Source: Polaromonas sp. YR568 (GTDB lineage Bacteria; Pseudomonadota; Gammaproteobacteria; Burkholderiales; Burkholderiaceae_C). Taken from it: a stretch of DNA of 64,000 bases. This document shows, one piece after another, positions 52,096-62,753 of the stretch. Numbering within the stretch: the stretch's first letter is position 1; the number at the start of each line of letters is the position of its first letter. The stretch covers positions 62,001 through 126,000 of the forward strand of contig CAMCUN010000001.1 in NCBI GenBank assembly GCA_945878995.1, in the 5' to 3' direction. The translations under genes were made by a program, and so were the position numbers. Below the pieces are notes generated by a model. That model was not told where the DNA came from. It did not search any database and saw only the letters and a list, made by a program, of their open reading frames with translations.

Positions 52096-52514
52096 GGCTT
52101 TGTGGTGTCGGCCGCAGCGATCAGCTGCAAAAGGGTGGCGGGAATGCGGCTGGGCTTGAGGCTGTGTGCCTCCACCCAGGCCATGCGTATTATTGCCTCG
52201 CACAAGAGTGTGCGCTCAGCTCCTTTGAAAGCTTGTTGGCGCAGCTCCAGCAGGGCGCGGCCAGCGTGCACCAGCTCGGCCGTGACACTGAGCTCATCGT
52301 CGAGCCGGGCCGGTGCCAAATGACGGGTGCGGGTGTCGCTGACCACAAACATGCCGCCTGTGCGCTCGCGCAGGGCGTGCTGCTCCACGCCCAGCGAGCG
52401 CAACCACTCGGTGCGGGCGCGCTCAAAAAACTTCAGGTAATTGGCGTAAAACACGATGCCACCGGCATCGGTGTCTTCCCAGTAAATCCGCACGGGCCAG
52501 CAGAAATCAGCCAA
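52092..52514 (-). CDS. ybgC: YbgC-type acyl-CoA thioesterase (tol-pal associated)
   Basis: The 140-residue hot-dog-fold thioesterase has the catalytic stretch IYWEDTDAGGIVFYANYLKF (near 10) followed by FERARTEWLRSLG. I chose a TTG at 52514 because it gives the same distance from start to the PVRIYWEDTDAGG motif as in E. coli YbgC and overlaps the aminotransferase stop. Upstream codons lie inside that gene. ybgC before tolQ is the standard order. Confidence 0.88.
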   Translation of the reverse strand: MADFCWPVRIYWEDTDAGGIVFYANYLKFFERARTEWLRSLGVEQHALRERTGGMFVVSDTRTRHLAPARLDDELSVTAELVHAGRALLELRQQAFKGAERTLLCEAIIRMAWVEAHSLKPSRIPATLLQLIAAADTTKP

Positions 52515-53739
52515 GCACGGCCTCCAGGCGGGAAACAGCTTCTTGCAGCTGCGCCATGGCGCTGGCCGTGGAAAAGCGCAGGTAGCGCTGCGGCTGGGCC
52601 TGGCCAAAATCGCGGCCGGGCGTGAGCACCACGCGGGCGCGCTGCATGAGCTCAAAGGCCAAATCCCAGCTGCCACCTGTGCCGTCGGCGCGGCCAGTGT
52701 GCAGGCCCAGTTTGTCTATGGCTTTGCGGGCGTCGGCATAGGCGTAAAACGCGCCATCGGGCACCACGGGCACCTCAAAGCCCAAGCGCTGGAGCTCGGG
52801 AATAAAGTAGTCACGCCTGGCCTTGAACTCGGCGCGGCGCTTTTCATACTCGGCCAAGCTCTCGGGCTCAAAACACGCCAGCGCCGCATGCTGGGCCACG
52901 GTGCTGGGGCAGATGTAGAGGTGCTGCGCGAGCTTTTCCACCACAGGCACCAGCGCGGGCGGCAGCACCAACCAGCCCAGGCGCCAGCCGGTCATGTTGA
53001 AGTACTTGCTGAAACTGTTGATGCTCACCAGGCTGTGCTGCAGTTCATCGGGCAGAGCCAGGGCAGTTTGGCCGAATTCGGCCTCGTGGCTTAAGGCCAG
53101 GTAAATCTCATCAATCAGGGTGACGCCGCCGCGCTCGTGCACCAAGGTGTGCAAGCGCCTCAGTTGGTCGGGCGCGATGGAAGTGCCCGTGGGGTTGGAG
53201 GGCGAGGCCAGCAGCACGCCGCGGGTGCGCGGGCCCCAGGCGGCCTCGACCGCTTCGGCCGAGAGCTGAAAGCGCTGCTCGGGCGTGGTGGGCAGCAGCA
53301 CGGCCCGGCCCTCGGCGCTGCCCACAAAATGGCGGTTGCAGGGGTAGCTGGGGTCGGGCATCAGCACCTCGTCGCCGGCCTCTATGAGCGCCAGGCAGGC
53401 CAGTTGCAAGGCTGCCGAAGCGCCTGCGGTGACCACAATGCGCGAGGCGGGCACCTGCGCGCCAAAGCGGTCCTGGTACCACTGGCTGATTTTTTCGCGC
53501 AGCGGCATCAGGCCCAGCGCGGGCGTGTAGCTGGTGCGGCCCTCGCGCAAGGCGCGGGCGGCGGCCTCTTGCACCAAGGGCGGGGCCGTGAAATCGGGCT
53601 CGCCAATGTTGAGGTAGACCATGGGCGGCTGCTGGGGCGTGGCGGCGCTGAGTGCCGAGGCCGCCTTGGCCAGCTCCATCACATAAAAGGGCTCCATGCT
53701 TTGGGTACGGGCGGCCACGCGAAGGGGGGCTGGCGGCAT
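52507..53739 (-). CDS. class I/II pyridoxal-phosphate aminotransferase
   Basis: The 410-residue product belongs to fold-type I aminotransferases. It has VTAGASAALQLACLALIEAG near 102, NPTGTSIAPDQL near 183, the cofactor Lys in INSFSKYFNMTGWRLGWLVL (near 245), and a late Arg in PQRYLRFSTAS. The amino donor cannot be told. It is inserted between nusB and ybgC; its start is 11 bases after the nusB stop, so it is part of the same transcript. Confidence 0.9.
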   Translation of the reverse strand: MPPAPLRVAARTQSMEPFYVMELAKAASALSAATPQQPPMVYLNIGEPDFTAPPLVQEAAARALREGRTSYTPALGLMPLREKISQWYQDRFGAQVPASRIVVTAGASAALQLACLALIEAGDEVLMPDPSYPCNRHFVGSAEGRAVLLPTTPEQRFQLSAEAVEAAWGPRTRGVLLASPSNPTGTSIAPDQLRRLHTLVHERGGVTLIDEIYLALSHEAEFGQTALALPDELQHSLVSINSFSKYFNMTGWRLGWLVLPPALVPVVEKLAQHLYICPSTVAQHAALACFEPESLAEYEKRRAEFKARRDYFIPELQRLGFEVPVVPDGAFYAYADARKAIDKLGLHTGRADGTGGSWDLAFELMQRARVVLTPGRDFGQAQPQRYLRFSTASAMAQLQEAVSRLEAVLG

Positions 53740-53750
53740 GGCTTGCAACT

Positions 53751-54266
53751 TTAGCGCGCCTTGTCGCGCGCCACCTCGAGCTCGCGCAACTGTGGCGCGA
53801 GTTGGTTGAGCACGCCGTTGACCCATTTGTGGCCGTCGGTGCCGCCAAAGGCCTTGGCCAGCTCAATGCATTCGTTGATGACCACGCGCCAGGGCACGTC
53901 AAGGCAGTTTTTGAACTCGTAGGCGCCTATCCACAGCACGGCGTGTTCCACCGGCGAGATTTCGGCCATTTTGCGGTCCAGGTGCGGCGTGATCAGCGCG
54001 TCCAGCTCTTGGGCCGCTTCCAGACAGCCGTGCAGCAGCGCGTCAAAGTGCACCGCATCGGCCTTGTGAAAACCAATCAAATCGCGGGTGAAAATGTCAA
54101 TGTCGCCCGCCTCGTTGCCACCCACCAGGTGCTGGTAAAGCGCTTGCAGGGCGAACTCGCGGGCGCGGGTGCGGCCCGACTTGTCGGCCGCCTTGCGCAC
54201 GCCGGTATCGGTCAAGCCGGTGCGGCTTTGGGGCGGGCGTTTTTGTGGCGCAGGTGTGGTGGTCAA
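53751..54266 (-). CDS. nusB: transcription antitermination factor NusB
   Basis: The 171-residue product is an all-helical RNA-binding factor for rRNA antitermination. Typical stretches are [20 protein letters not shown] (near 33) and [20 protein letters not shown] with [20 protein letters not shown] and FVNGVL-like WVNGVLN. A 30-residue polar N-terminal extension is present, common in this group. Its start overlaps the ribH stop by four bases. Confidence 0.95.
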   Translation of the reverse strand: MTTTPAPQKRPPQSRTGLTDTGVRKAADKSGRTRAREFALQALYQHLVGGNEAGDIDIFTRDLIGFHKADAVHFDALLHGCLEAAQELDALITPHLDRKMAEISPVEHAVLWIGAYEFKNCLDVPWRVVINECIELAKAFGGTDGHKWVNGVLNQLAPQLRELEVARDKAR

Positions 54267-54721
54267 TTCAGACTTTCGAGCAGCAGGGCCATCTCGACCG
54301 CCACGCGCGCGGCGTCTCGGCCCTTGTCTTGCTGGCGTGCCACGGCTTGGGCCAGGTCTTCGGTGGTGAGGATGGCATTGGCAATGGGCAGGCTGTAGTC
54401 CAGGCCAATGCGGGTGACGGCGGCGCCGCTTTCATTGGCCACCAGCTCAAAGTGGTAGGTCTCGCCGCGGATGATGCAGCCCAGCGCAATGAGGGCGTCG
54501 AACTCGTCGCGCTCGGCCAGGGCCTGCAGGGCCAGCGCCACTTCCAGCGCGCCTGGCACCTGAATGTGGGTGATCTCGCGCACACCCAGGGCATGGAGCT
54601 CGGCCGTGCAGGCCTGGGCCAGAGCGTTGGTCACGTCTTCGTTGAAGCGCGCTTGCACGATGCCTATGTTCAGACCGTGACCGTTGAGCTGGGGCCCCTG
54701 ACCTTGATTTGCTGCTTGCAT
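54263..54721 (-). CDS. ribH: 6,7-dimethyl-8-ribityllumazine synthase
   Basis: The 152-residue enzyme makes the lumazine precursor of riboflavin. It has [16 protein letters not shown] near 18, [14 protein letters not shown] near 52 and the active-site His in [13 protein letters not shown] (near 84). I chose the ATG at 54721; a TTG five codons up overlaps the previous gene. It is coupled to nusB. Confidence 0.95.
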   Translation of the reverse strand: MQAANQGQGPQLNGHGLNIGIVQARFNEDVTNALAQACTAELHALGVREITHIQVPGALEVALALQALAERDEFDALIALGCIIRGETYHFELVANESGAAVTRIGLDYSLPIANAILTTEDLAQAVARQQDKGRDAARVAVEMALLLESLN

Positions 54722-54732
54722 GTTTTTTCTGT

Positions 54733-55878
54733 TCAAGTGGACTGAGGTGCCGCGATTTTGCTGAGGTAGCCCGTGATTTCCAAGCCAAAGCCGGCCATGC
54801 TGGGCATGCGGCGTGGGTTGCCCAAGAGCTGCATTTTGCGCACGCCGCTTTGCAGCAAAATTTGCGTACCTATGCCGTAGGTGCGCAGGTCCATGCGGCC
54901 GCGCGTGGGGGCTTGGCTGGCGGTGGCCCGGCCTTCAAACTGGGCCAGCAGTTGCTCGGCACTCTCGCCGCAGTTGAGCAGCACGGCCACGCCGCGCCCT
55001 TCTTTTTGAATGTGGGCCAGCGCCTCGTCCAAGCTCCAGGAGTGCATGGCGCGCCCGGTTTCCAGGGCGTCAAAGAGCGACAAGGGCTCGTGCACGCGCG
55101 CAGGCACGGCTTCGTCTGGGCGCCAGCTGCCCTTGACCAGGGCCAGGTGCAAGCTGCCGCTGGGCCGGTCGCGGTAGGCGTGGGCGGTGAACTCGCCCCA
55201 TTGGGTTTGCATGGGGCGGCTGCCCAGGCGCTCAATGAGTGACTCAGTGCGGCTGCGGTGCTCAATGAGATCGGCGATGGTGCCGATTTTCAGGCCGTGT
55301 TCGGCGGCAAATACCAGCAGGTCGGGAAGCCTCGCCATGGTGCCGTCGTCTTTCATGATCTCGCAAATCACAGCGGCCGGCGAGCAGCCAGCCATGGCCG
55401 CCAGATCGCAACCGGCTTCGGTGTGGCCAGCGCGCATGAGCACGCCGCCATCGACCGCTTGCAACGGGAAAATATGACCTGGCTGCACCAGATCGCTGGC
55501 CTGGGCCTGGCGGGCCACGGCCGCTTGCACGGTGCGGGCGCGGTCGGCCGCCGAGATGCCGGTGGTCACGCCTTCGGCTGCCTCAATGGAGACCGTGAAA
55601 GCGGTGGCATGCTTGGTGCCGTTGCGGCTGACCATGGGAGGCAGCTGCAGCAGCTCGCAGCGCTCGCGGGTGAGCGTCAGGCAAATCAGGCCACGGCCAA
55701 AGCGCGCCATGAAGTTGACGGTCTCAGGCGTGACGTGGTCGGCGGCCAGCACCAAATCGCCCTCGTTTTCACGGTCTTCTTCGTCAATCAAGATGACCAT
55801 GCGGCCGGCGGCCATCTCGGCCACGATCTCTTGCACGGGGGAAATGGCCACGGGTGGCAGGGGAGCGGCGGCGTTCAT
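54733..55878 (-). CDS. ribB: 3,4-dihydroxy-2-butanone 4-phosphate synthase with degenerate GTP cyclohydrolase II domain (RibBX type)
   Basis: The 381-residue product has a complete RibB domain ([20 protein letters not shown] near 27; [20 protein letters not shown] near 136; [12 protein letters not shown]). The C-terminal domain follows the RibA fold, but where GTP cyclohydrolase II carries its three zinc Cys residues (an ECLTGD-type motif) it reads [18 protein letters not shown]. No zinc site remains, so GTP hydrolysis is not expected. This matches the class described as RibBX; a separate ribA should lie elsewhere. It overlaps ribE by four bases. Confidence 0.9.
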   Translation of the reverse strand: MNAAAPLPPVAISPVQEIVAEMAAGRMVILIDEEDRENEGDLVLAADHVTPETVNFMARFGRGLICLTLTRERCELLQLPPMVSRNGTKHATAFTVSIEAAEGVTTGISAADRARTVQAAVARQAQASDLVQPGHIFPLQAVDGGVLMRAGHTEAGCDLAAMAGCSPAAVICEIMKDDGTMARLPDLLVFAAEHGLKIGTIADLIEHRSRTESLIERLGSRPMQTQWGEFTAHAYRDRPSGSLHLALVKGSWRPDEAVPARVHEPLSLFDALETGRAMHSWSLDEALAHIQKEGRGVAVLLNCGESAEQLLAQFEGRATASQAPTRGRMDLRTYGIGTQILLQSGVRKMQLLGNPRRMPSMAGFGLEITGYLSKIAAPQST

Positions 55879-56528
55879 GCGGTCCTTGGGAGAGTGCTGT
55901 CTTGGAGCATGCGCTCGACGTAGCGGGCGATCAGGTCGATCTCGAGGTTGACAGGCGACGTGGCCTGGAGGGTGCCCAAAGCGGTGTGGTCCACCGTGTG
56001 GGGAATGATGTTGATGCTGATCTCGCAACCCGCGCCCTGGGGGTGCGAGGCGTCCACGTCCAGCACGCGGTTGACCGTCAGGCTCACGCCGTTGACGGTG
56101 ATGGAGCCTTTGTAGGCCAGGTACTTGGCCAGCTCGCGTGGCGCGAGGATGCGCAGCTCCCAGCTCTCACCCACAGGCGCGAAATACGTCACCGTGCCCA
56201 GCCCGTCCACATGGCCGGAGACGAGGTGGCCACCCAAACGGTCGTTGGCGCGCAGGGCTTTTTCAAGGTTGATGGAGCCGGCCTGGTCCAAGCCGGCCGT
56301 TTTGGCCAGGGACTCTGCGGAAATGTCTATGGTAAAACTCGGGTCTTCGGGGCTGAGCGAGGTCACTGTCATGCAGGCCCCGTTCAGCGCAATGCTGTCG
56401 CCCAAACCCACATCGTCCAGGTAAGACGGGGGGGTCTGTATGCGCAATCGCTTGCCATGGTCCAAGGAGCTGCCTAGGGGGGCGATGGCGACGATGCGCC
56501 CCACGCCTGTGATGATGCCGGTAAACAT
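55875..56528 (-). CDS. ribE: riboflavin synthase (alpha subunit)
   Basis: The 217-residue product has the two tandem lumazine-binding repeats: [15 protein letters not shown] with [15 protein letters not shown], then [16 protein letters not shown] with [13 protein letters not shown]. It converts two lumazines to riboflavin. It follows ribD after a 65-base gap and overlaps the ribB start. Confidence 0.95.
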   Translation of the reverse strand: MFTGIITGVGRIVAIAPLGSSLDHGKRLRIQTPPSYLDDVGLGDSIALNGACMTVTSLSPEDPSFTIDISAESLAKTAGLDQAGSINLEKALRANDRLGGHLVSGHVDGLGTVTYFAPVGESWELRILAPRELAKYLAYKGSITVNGVSLTVNRVLDVDASHPQGAGCEISINIIPHTVDHTALGTLQATSPVNLEIDLIARYVERMLQDSTLPRTA

Positions 56529-56593
56529 TTGTGTATTTTCGCAGGGATTTGCCCCACCCGGCCTGGCCTGGGCGCCAAGCCCCTTGAATGGCT

Positions 56594-57682
56594 CTAAAAG
56601 GAGTCCCGGCCCTGCACCCGTGCGAGGATGCGCAGGTCCGGGCCCATGCGCTCGCAGCTGATGAAGTCCAGCGCCGTGCCTTGGTCCAAAGACTCAAGCG
56701 CGGGCAGGGCCAGCAGCCCCTGGCCAGGGCCCAATAAGCGCGGGGCCAGGTACACCAGCAGCTCATCGACCAAGCCCGCGCGCATGAAGGACGCGTTCAG
56801 CTTGCTGCCTGCTTCCAAGTGCAGCTCATTGATCTCACGCTGGGCCAAATCGCGCAGCATGGCGGCCAGGTCCACCTTGCCCTGGGCGTCGGGCAGACAA
56901 GTGAGGTGGGCGCCTGCAGCTTGCAGGGCCTGGGTGCGCGCCGCGTCCGTGCTGGCGGTGTAAATCCAAACTGGGCTGCCCGCCTTGAAGAGCCGGGCCG
57001 AAGGCGGTGTTTGCAAGCCGCTGTCCACCACCACCCGCACCGGCTGGCGCGGCGTGTCCACCAAGCGCACATCCAGGCTGGGGTCGTCGGCCAGCACCGT
57101 GCCTATGCCGGTGAGCACCGCACCGGCCCTGGCCCGCCAGGCATGGCCGTCGGCGCGGGCTTCGGGCGAGGTGATCCATTGGCTTTGGCCGTTGCCCAGG
57201 GCGGTGGTGCCATCGAGCGAGGCGGCGGCTTTCATGCGCACCCAGGGCAGGCCGCGCTGCATGCGGCTGAAAAAGCCCAGGTTGAGCTCGCGTGCGGCCT
57301 GTGCGCCCGGCCCCACCTCCACGCTGATGCCCGCCGCCCGCAAGCGCGCAAAGCCCTGGCCGGCCACCAAGGGGTTGGGGTCTTGCAAGCTGGCCACAAC
57401 CCGGCTGATGCCGGCGTGCACCAAAGCGTCGCAGCAGGGGCCGGTGCGGCCTGAGTGGGCGCAGGGCTCCAGCGTCACATAGGCGGTGGCGCCGCGCACG
57501 TCGTGGCCTTGGGCCGCGGCATGGCCCAGCGCCATGACCTCGGCATGCGCCTGGCCCGTGCGCTGGGTGTGGCCTTCGCCCAGGATGCGGCCATCGGCGG
57601 CCACCAGCACGCAGCCCACCGCCGGGTTGGGCGGGGCCAGCAGGCGGGCAAGGGCGGCCAAAGCAAGGGCGCGGTCCATCAT
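56594..57682 (-). CDS. ribD: riboflavin biosynthesis deaminase/reductase
   Basis: The 362-residue bifunctional enzyme has an N-terminal zinc deaminase (NPAVGCVLVAADGRILGEGH, HAEVMAL, EPCAHSGRTGPCCDALVHAG) and a C-terminal reductase (MKAAASLDGTTALGNGQSQW, GIGTVLADDPSLDVR, LHLEAGSKLNASFM). The ATG at 57682 is the first of two adjacent Met codons. It opens the rib-nusB-tol string. I see no FMN riboswitch (RFN) consensus in the 103 bases before it, which are shared with the divergent pilin operon. Confidence 0.94.
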   Translation of the reverse strand: MMDRALALAALARLLAPPNPAVGCVLVAADGRILGEGHTQRTGQAHAEVMALGHAAAQGHDVRGATAYVTLEPCAHSGRTGPCCDALVHAGISRVVASLQDPNPLVAGQGFARLRAAGISVEVGPGAQAARELNLGFFSRMQRGLPWVRMKAAASLDGTTALGNGQSQWITSPEARADGHAWRARAGAVLTGIGTVLADDPSLDVRLVDTPRQPVRVVVDSGLQTPPSARLFKAGSPVWIYTASTDAARTQALQAAGAHLTCLPDAQGKVDLAAMLRDLAQREINELHLEAGSKLNASFMRAGLVDELLVYLAPRLLGPGQGLLALPALESLDQGTALDFISCERMGPDLRILARVQGRDSF

Positions 57683-57785
57683 GTGCGGGGTCTTTGAAAG
57701 GGCAGGTTGAGCAACTTGCGGCAGTGTATCGCTGCCCCTAAACACAATTTACACGGGGTTCAACGGGGCTCACTAATATGAATTG

Positions 57786-58340
57786 ATGAAAGTCTGCGCG
57801 CTCACTGACAGAACGTTTGGCTTGGGTTTGAGCTTGCTGGAGCTGCTGGTGGTGCTGGGCTTGGTGGGGGTGTTGGCCAGCCTGGCCGTGCCGTCCATGG
57901 GTGCGCTGCTGCTCAAGCGTTCGGTGCACAGCCAAGCTGAGGCTTTGGTGGCCGACTTGCGGCTGGCGCGCAGCGAGGCCGTCAAGCGCGCCCACACCGT
58001 GGTGATGTGCTCTTCTCTTGACGGCCAGGCCTGCAGCGCCTCGGCCGCTTGGCTGGAGGGCTGGATTGTTTTTGCTGACCGCGATGGCGACAGGCTTCTT
58101 GACGCCAGCGAGGAGCTCATCCGGGTACAGCCGCGTCTTTCTGGCCTGATCTCTGTGGCCAGCACCAAGCCCCAAAACGACAATGCTTATTTTGTGTACC
58201 ACCCCACGGGCTGGGCCAAGGCCGCCAACCAAACGCTGGTTTTCACGCCACAAGGCAGCGCGGCAGCGCCTCGTGTGGTGTGTATTTCTGGCCAGGGCCG
58301 GCCCACCTTGCGCCCTGAGGGCTGGAGCGAATGCAGATGA
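57786..58340 (+). CDS. fimT: type IV minor pilin, FimT/GspH-like
   Basis: The 184-residue product has a prepilin peptidase site (FGLG then LSLLELLVVLGLVGVLA, with Glu at +5) and a hydrophobic helix, followed by a GspH/FimT-type domain (ALVADLRLARSEAVKRAHTV, GWIVFADRDGDRLLDASEEL) and Cys residues near the end. Such pseudopilins help start pilus assembly. It begins a rightward operon of five pilin-type genes and overlaps pilV by ten bases. Confidence 0.88.
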   Translation: MKVCALTDRTFGLGLSLLELLVVLGLVGVLASLAVPSMGALLLKRSVHSQAEALVADLRLARSEAVKRAHTVVMCSSLDGQACSASAAWLEGWIVFADRDGDRLLDASEELIRVQPRLSGLISVASTKPQNDNAYFVYHPTGWAKAANQTLVFTPQGSAAAPRVVCISGQGRPTLRPEGWSECR

Positions 58341-58906
58341 AGTCGGCCTCATCGCCGGTGGCGGGCTTCATGCTGGTGGAGGTGCTGGTGGCCATGCTGC
58401 TGGCCAGCCTGGCCGTTGTGGCAGTGGCCCGCACCCATGCCGCAGCCCTGCAGCTCACGCGCTCAGGCCTCAACCGGGTGCAAGCCGCGCAACTGGCCGC
58501 TGACTTGGCCGAGCGCCTGCGCGCCCACCCGGCGGGCGCCTTGGGCGAGGGTGGGCCCAGCCCTTACCAGTTCAGCCAAAGCTGGGCGGCCCAGCAAACG
58601 GACGCGGCCGACCCCCTGGCCACGGCCTGCGATGGTGCGGCCGCCACCTGCACGCCCCGGGAATTTGCCCAAGCCGACGCCGCGCAGTGGCGCATGCTGC
58701 TGAGGCGAGCTTTACCTTCGGCCGCAGCGCAGGTGCAGGTGCAGGTCGATCAGGCTTTGCCCCTGGCCGATGTCTGGGTGGCTTGGCGCGACGCGCAGCC
58801 GCTGCGCGCCGACGAGGCGCCCCAGGCGGCTGCCGAGTGCCCGGCAGGTTTGGGCCTGAGCCCCGACAGTGGCGTGCGTTGCTTGCACCTGAGGTTCGCG
58901 TGGTGA
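58331..58906 (+). CDS. pilV: type IV pilus minor pilin PilV
   Basis: The 191-residue product has a prepilin site (AGFMLVEVLVAMLLASLAVV, Glu at +5) and a PilV-like body with a Cys pair in the ACDGAAATCTP segment. It overlaps fimT upstream and pilW downstream, so the set is coupled. Confidence 0.85.
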   Translation: MQMKSASSPVAGFMLVEVLVAMLLASLAVVAVARTHAAALQLTRSGLNRVQAAQLAADLAERLRAHPAGALGEGGPSPYQFSQSWAAQQTDAADPLATACDGAAATCTPREFAQADAAQWRMLLRRALPSAAAQVQVQVDQALPLADVWVAWRDAQPLRADEAPQAAAECPAGLGLSPDSGVRCLHLRFAW

Positions 58907-59787
58907 GGCGCTGCGGCCACTTTGTACCTCTTAATGGCTTCAGACCCCGTGGCGCATGGTGCGGCATGGCGGGCGCCACACTGCTTGAATTCATGGTGGG
59001 ACTGGCCCTGGGCTTGGTGGTGGTGTCGGCCGTGGCCGTGCATTACCTGGCCACCGGCCAAAGCAGCCGGCTGCAGGCGGCACAGGCGCAAATGGTGGAG
59101 GACGCTCAGATCGGGCTGGAGCTCTTGCGCACCGACTTGATGATGGCAGGCTTTGCCCAGCCTCAGCGTTTGCTTCTGGACGCCCAAGGCCGGCAGCGCT
59201 GGCAAACTGCCTTGGCGGGTCAGTTCCCGCTGATGGCCTGCGACAAGGGCTTTGAGTCCCCCGCCAGCGAGGGTTCGGTGGCTTGTGCGGCCAGCGGCCT
59301 TTCGGCCGCCATAGAGGTCAGCTACCAGGCCGATGCGTTCAACACCGTGCCCTTGTCGGGCACGTCTCGCCCCTCTGACTGCCTGGGCTATGGGCTGAGC
59401 GCCAACGAGGGTGTTTACCTCACCCACAACCGCTGGTACGTGGCCAGCAGCCAAGGTCGCACCGAATTGCGCTGCGCCAGCCGTCTGGGCAACCCGGGCC
59501 AGCCCTTGGTGGACAACGTGGAAGTGCTGGCGCTGTGGTTCAGCGTGGCCCAGGTGGCCGACCCCATGGCGCCGGTGCGCTATGTCAAGGCATCTCAGGT
59601 GGACAGCTTCAGCCGGGTGCGCAGCGTGCGCCTGTGCTTGCTCATGCGCAGTACCGACGCGGTGTTGGCGGCCGATGACGCCTCGGCTTACCTCGATTGC
59701 GAGGGCACGCCCCAAACCTCCAGCGACCGCCGGCTGCGGCGCGCCTTTCATGCCGTGGTGGCCGTGCGCGCTGCCCCGGGCGGCTGA
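58903..59787 (+). CDS. pilW: type IV pilus minor pilin PilW
   Basis: The 294-residue product has a prepilin site (MAGATLLEFMVGLALGLVVV, Glu at +5) after a leader of about 23 residues, then a PilW-like body (AQMVEDAQIGLELLRTDLMM; ALWFSVAQVADPMAPVRYVK). I chose the GTG at 58903 overlapping the pilV stop; the ATG at 58966 would give a very short leader and is possible. Confidence 0.83.
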   Translation: MRRCGHFVPLNGFRPRGAWCGMAGATLLEFMVGLALGLVVVSAVAVHYLATGQSSRLQAAQAQMVEDAQIGLELLRTDLMMAGFAQPQRLLLDAQGRQRWQTALAGQFPLMACDKGFESPASEGSVACAASGLSAAIEVSYQADAFNTVPLSGTSRPSDCLGYGLSANEGVYLTHNRWYVASSQGRTELRCASRLGNPGQPLVDNVEVLALWFSVAQVADPMAPVRYVKASQVDSFSRVRSVRLCLLMRSTDAVLAADDASAYLDCEGTPQTSSDRRLRRAFHAVVAVRAAPGG

Positions 59788-59793
59788 GCTCAC

Positions 59794-60345
59794 ATGGGGC
59801 TGCAAGCCAAGGCCAGTGGCGGGTTCAGCTTGGTCATGGTGTTGATTTTGCTGGGCGCGCTGGCCTTGGCCTCGGCCCACACCATGCGCTCGGCCAGCAG
59901 CAGCGCCAAGGTGGCCAACAGCTTTCACATGCAGGCCATGGCGCTGCAGTCGGCGCAAACGGCACTGTATTTTTGCGAGCAACAACTGTTGCAGCCCGAG
60001 GCCCAACGCCTGGCGCAACTTTTGGACGCGGCCTTGCCTGTGGGCACGGCGGCTGCGCCCGTGTGGCTGCAGGCCGCGCGCTGGCGCTCGGCCGCGCTGC
60101 TTTCGCCCCCGGCTTCGTGGCTGGCGTCCGGGGTGTGGCCGGTGTGCATGGTTGAAAAACAGCCCTTGGGGGCCGGCCATGTGCATGTGGTGACGGCGCG
60201 CGGCTTCAGCCCCGATTGGCGGGGCGATACAGAGGCTGCCACCCTGGGCGGCAGTGCCGTGTGGCTGCAGTCCGTGGTGTTGGTGGACGCGGGCGAGGTC
60301 CGCGACCGTGTTCAACGCCGGCTTTTGCAACCCCCAGTGAGGTGA
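59794..60345 (+). CDS. pilX: type IV pilus minor pilin PilX
   Basis: The 183-residue product has the prepilin-like start GGFSLVMVLILLGALALASA. The residue at +5 is Met instead of Glu, a feature shared with PilX and GspK proteins that sit at the pilus tip. The body (FHMQAMALQSAQTALYFCEQ) also fits PilX. It lies 6 bases after pilW and 3 bases before pilE. Confidence 0.8.
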   Translation: MGLQAKASGGFSLVMVLILLGALALASAHTMRSASSSAKVANSFHMQAMALQSAQTALYFCEQQLLQPEAQRLAQLLDAALPVGTAAAPVWLQAARWRSAALLSPPASWLASGVWPVCMVEKQPLGAGHVHVVTARGFSPDWRGDTEAATLGGSAVWLQSVVLVDAGEVRDRVQRRLLQPPVR

Positions 60346-60348
60346 GCC

Positions 60349-60780
60349 ATGAAAATTTCGCGCACAAACCCGGGCTTTAGCCTGATTGAATTGATGACCG
60401 TCTTGCTCATCACGGGCTTGCTGCTGACCCTGGCTTGGCCCAGCTACCAAAGCCATGTGCGGCGCGGCCACCGCGTGGAGGCGGCCACCGCCTTGATGGA
60501 GGCGCAGCACTTCATGGAGAGGTATTACGCCGTGCAGGGCCGCTACACCACGGCCACGGGCTCAGCGCCTGCCTTGCCTGTGCGGCTGCAAACGGTGCCA
60601 GCCCAGGGGACGGTGCGTTACAGACTCAAACTCGAAGGGGTGGAGGCGGGCAAATACACGCTGCACGCCGATCCGCAAGATGCCTTGGCCGTTGATGCGT
60701 GTGGCAGCCTCACGCTGGCGAGCACGGGGGCCAAGGGGCGCACGGGCAGTGGCTTGACCGTGCAGCAATGCTGGCAGTGA
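60349..60780 (+). CDS. pilE: type IV pilin PilE-like
   Basis: The 143-residue product has the pilin start PGFSLIELMTVLLITGLLLT with Glu at +5, the VEAATALMEAQHFMERYYAV helix and a C-terminal Cys pair (DACGSL ... VQQCWQ) for the disulfide loop. It directly follows pilX; in many Burkholderiales a large pilY1 gene lies between, but here there are only three bases. Confidence 0.87.
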   Translation: MKISRTNPGFSLIELMTVLLITGLLLTLAWPSYQSHVRRGHRVEAATALMEAQHFMERYYAVQGRYTTATGSAPALPVRLQTVPAQGTVRYRLKLEGVEAGKYTLHADPQDALAVDACGSLTLASTGAKGRTGSGLTVQQCWQ

Positions 60781-60804
60781 ATGCCGCGCAGCGCCTGAAG
60801 TGAT

Positions 60805-61254
60805 TCAGCTTCTGACCTCGTCCACCAGGTTTTTGAAGTCGTCGAGGTCCTCAAAGCTGCGATAGACGCTGGCAAAACGCACGTAAGCGACCTTGTCCAA
60901 CTTTTTGAGCTCGCGCATCACCAACTCACCCAGGCGGGTGGAGGCCACTTCGCGCATGCCGAGGTTGAGGATTTTTTCTTCCATGCGCTCAATGGCCGCG
61001 TCCACTTGCTCCGTGCTCACCGGGCGCTTGCGCAGCGCCAGGTTCATGGATTCGAGAATTTTGTCGCGCTTGTAGGGAATGCGGCGGCCGTCTTTTTTGA
61101 CGATGGCCGGAAAATTCACATCTGGCCGCTCGTAGGTGGTGAAGCGTTTTTCGCAGGCGCCGCACTGGCGGCGGCGGCGGATGAAGTCCGCGTCCTCGGA
61201 CACCCGGGTCTCCACCACCTGTGTTTCCAGATGGCCGCAAAAGGGGCACTTCAT
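60805..61254 (-). CDS. nrdR: transcriptional repressor NrdR
   Basis: The 149-residue product has an N-terminal zinc ribbon ([36 protein letters not shown]) and an ATP-cone ([20 protein letters not shown]). It represses ribonucleotide reductase genes in response to nucleotides. It lies just downstream of glyA on the same strand, behind a terminator. The pairing with glyA is common in betaproteobacteria. Confidence 0.97.
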   Translation of the reverse strand: MKCPFCGHLETQVVETRVSEDADFIRRRRQCGACEKRFTTYERPDVNFPAIVKKDGRRIPYKRDKILESMNLALRKRPVSTEQVDAAIERMEEKILNLGMREVASTRLGELVMRELKKLDKVAYVRFASVYRSFEDLDDFKNLVDEVRS

Positions 61255-61271
61255 GCATCAGGCCTTGAATG

Positions 61272-61292
61272 AAAAAAGGCCCCAAAGGGGCC
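61272..61292 (-). terminator. Rho-independent terminator between glyA and nrdR
   Basis: On the minus strand GGCCCC-TTT-GGGGCC (61278-61292) is followed by six Ts (61277-61272). It ends glyA transcription, with some read-through possible into nrdR 18 bases on. Confidence 0.85.
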
Positions 61293-61302
61293 AGTGTGAA
61301 GG

Positions 61303-62547
<1,245 letters not shown>

Positions 62548-62753
62548 GGCAGTTCTTGATGACGGTCCCTGCTCCCTGAAAAGAAAGCGGAGGGCTGCCC
62601 AGGCGAACGGCTAAACACCAACGCCCCATGACGCCAGCTGCGCGCTCCCCAGTGGTGTCCCCACGTCAGCTGAGGCCCTTTAAAAGCCTAGCCTATCGCC
62701 AGTTGCGCACAACCGCCAGTGTAGCCCAGCGACCGGCCCCAGGCCGCCTGTAA

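Noticed and set aside
57683-57785. FMN riboswitch between ribD and fimT
   Set aside because: The conserved RFN sequence blocks are absent from this 103-base gap.
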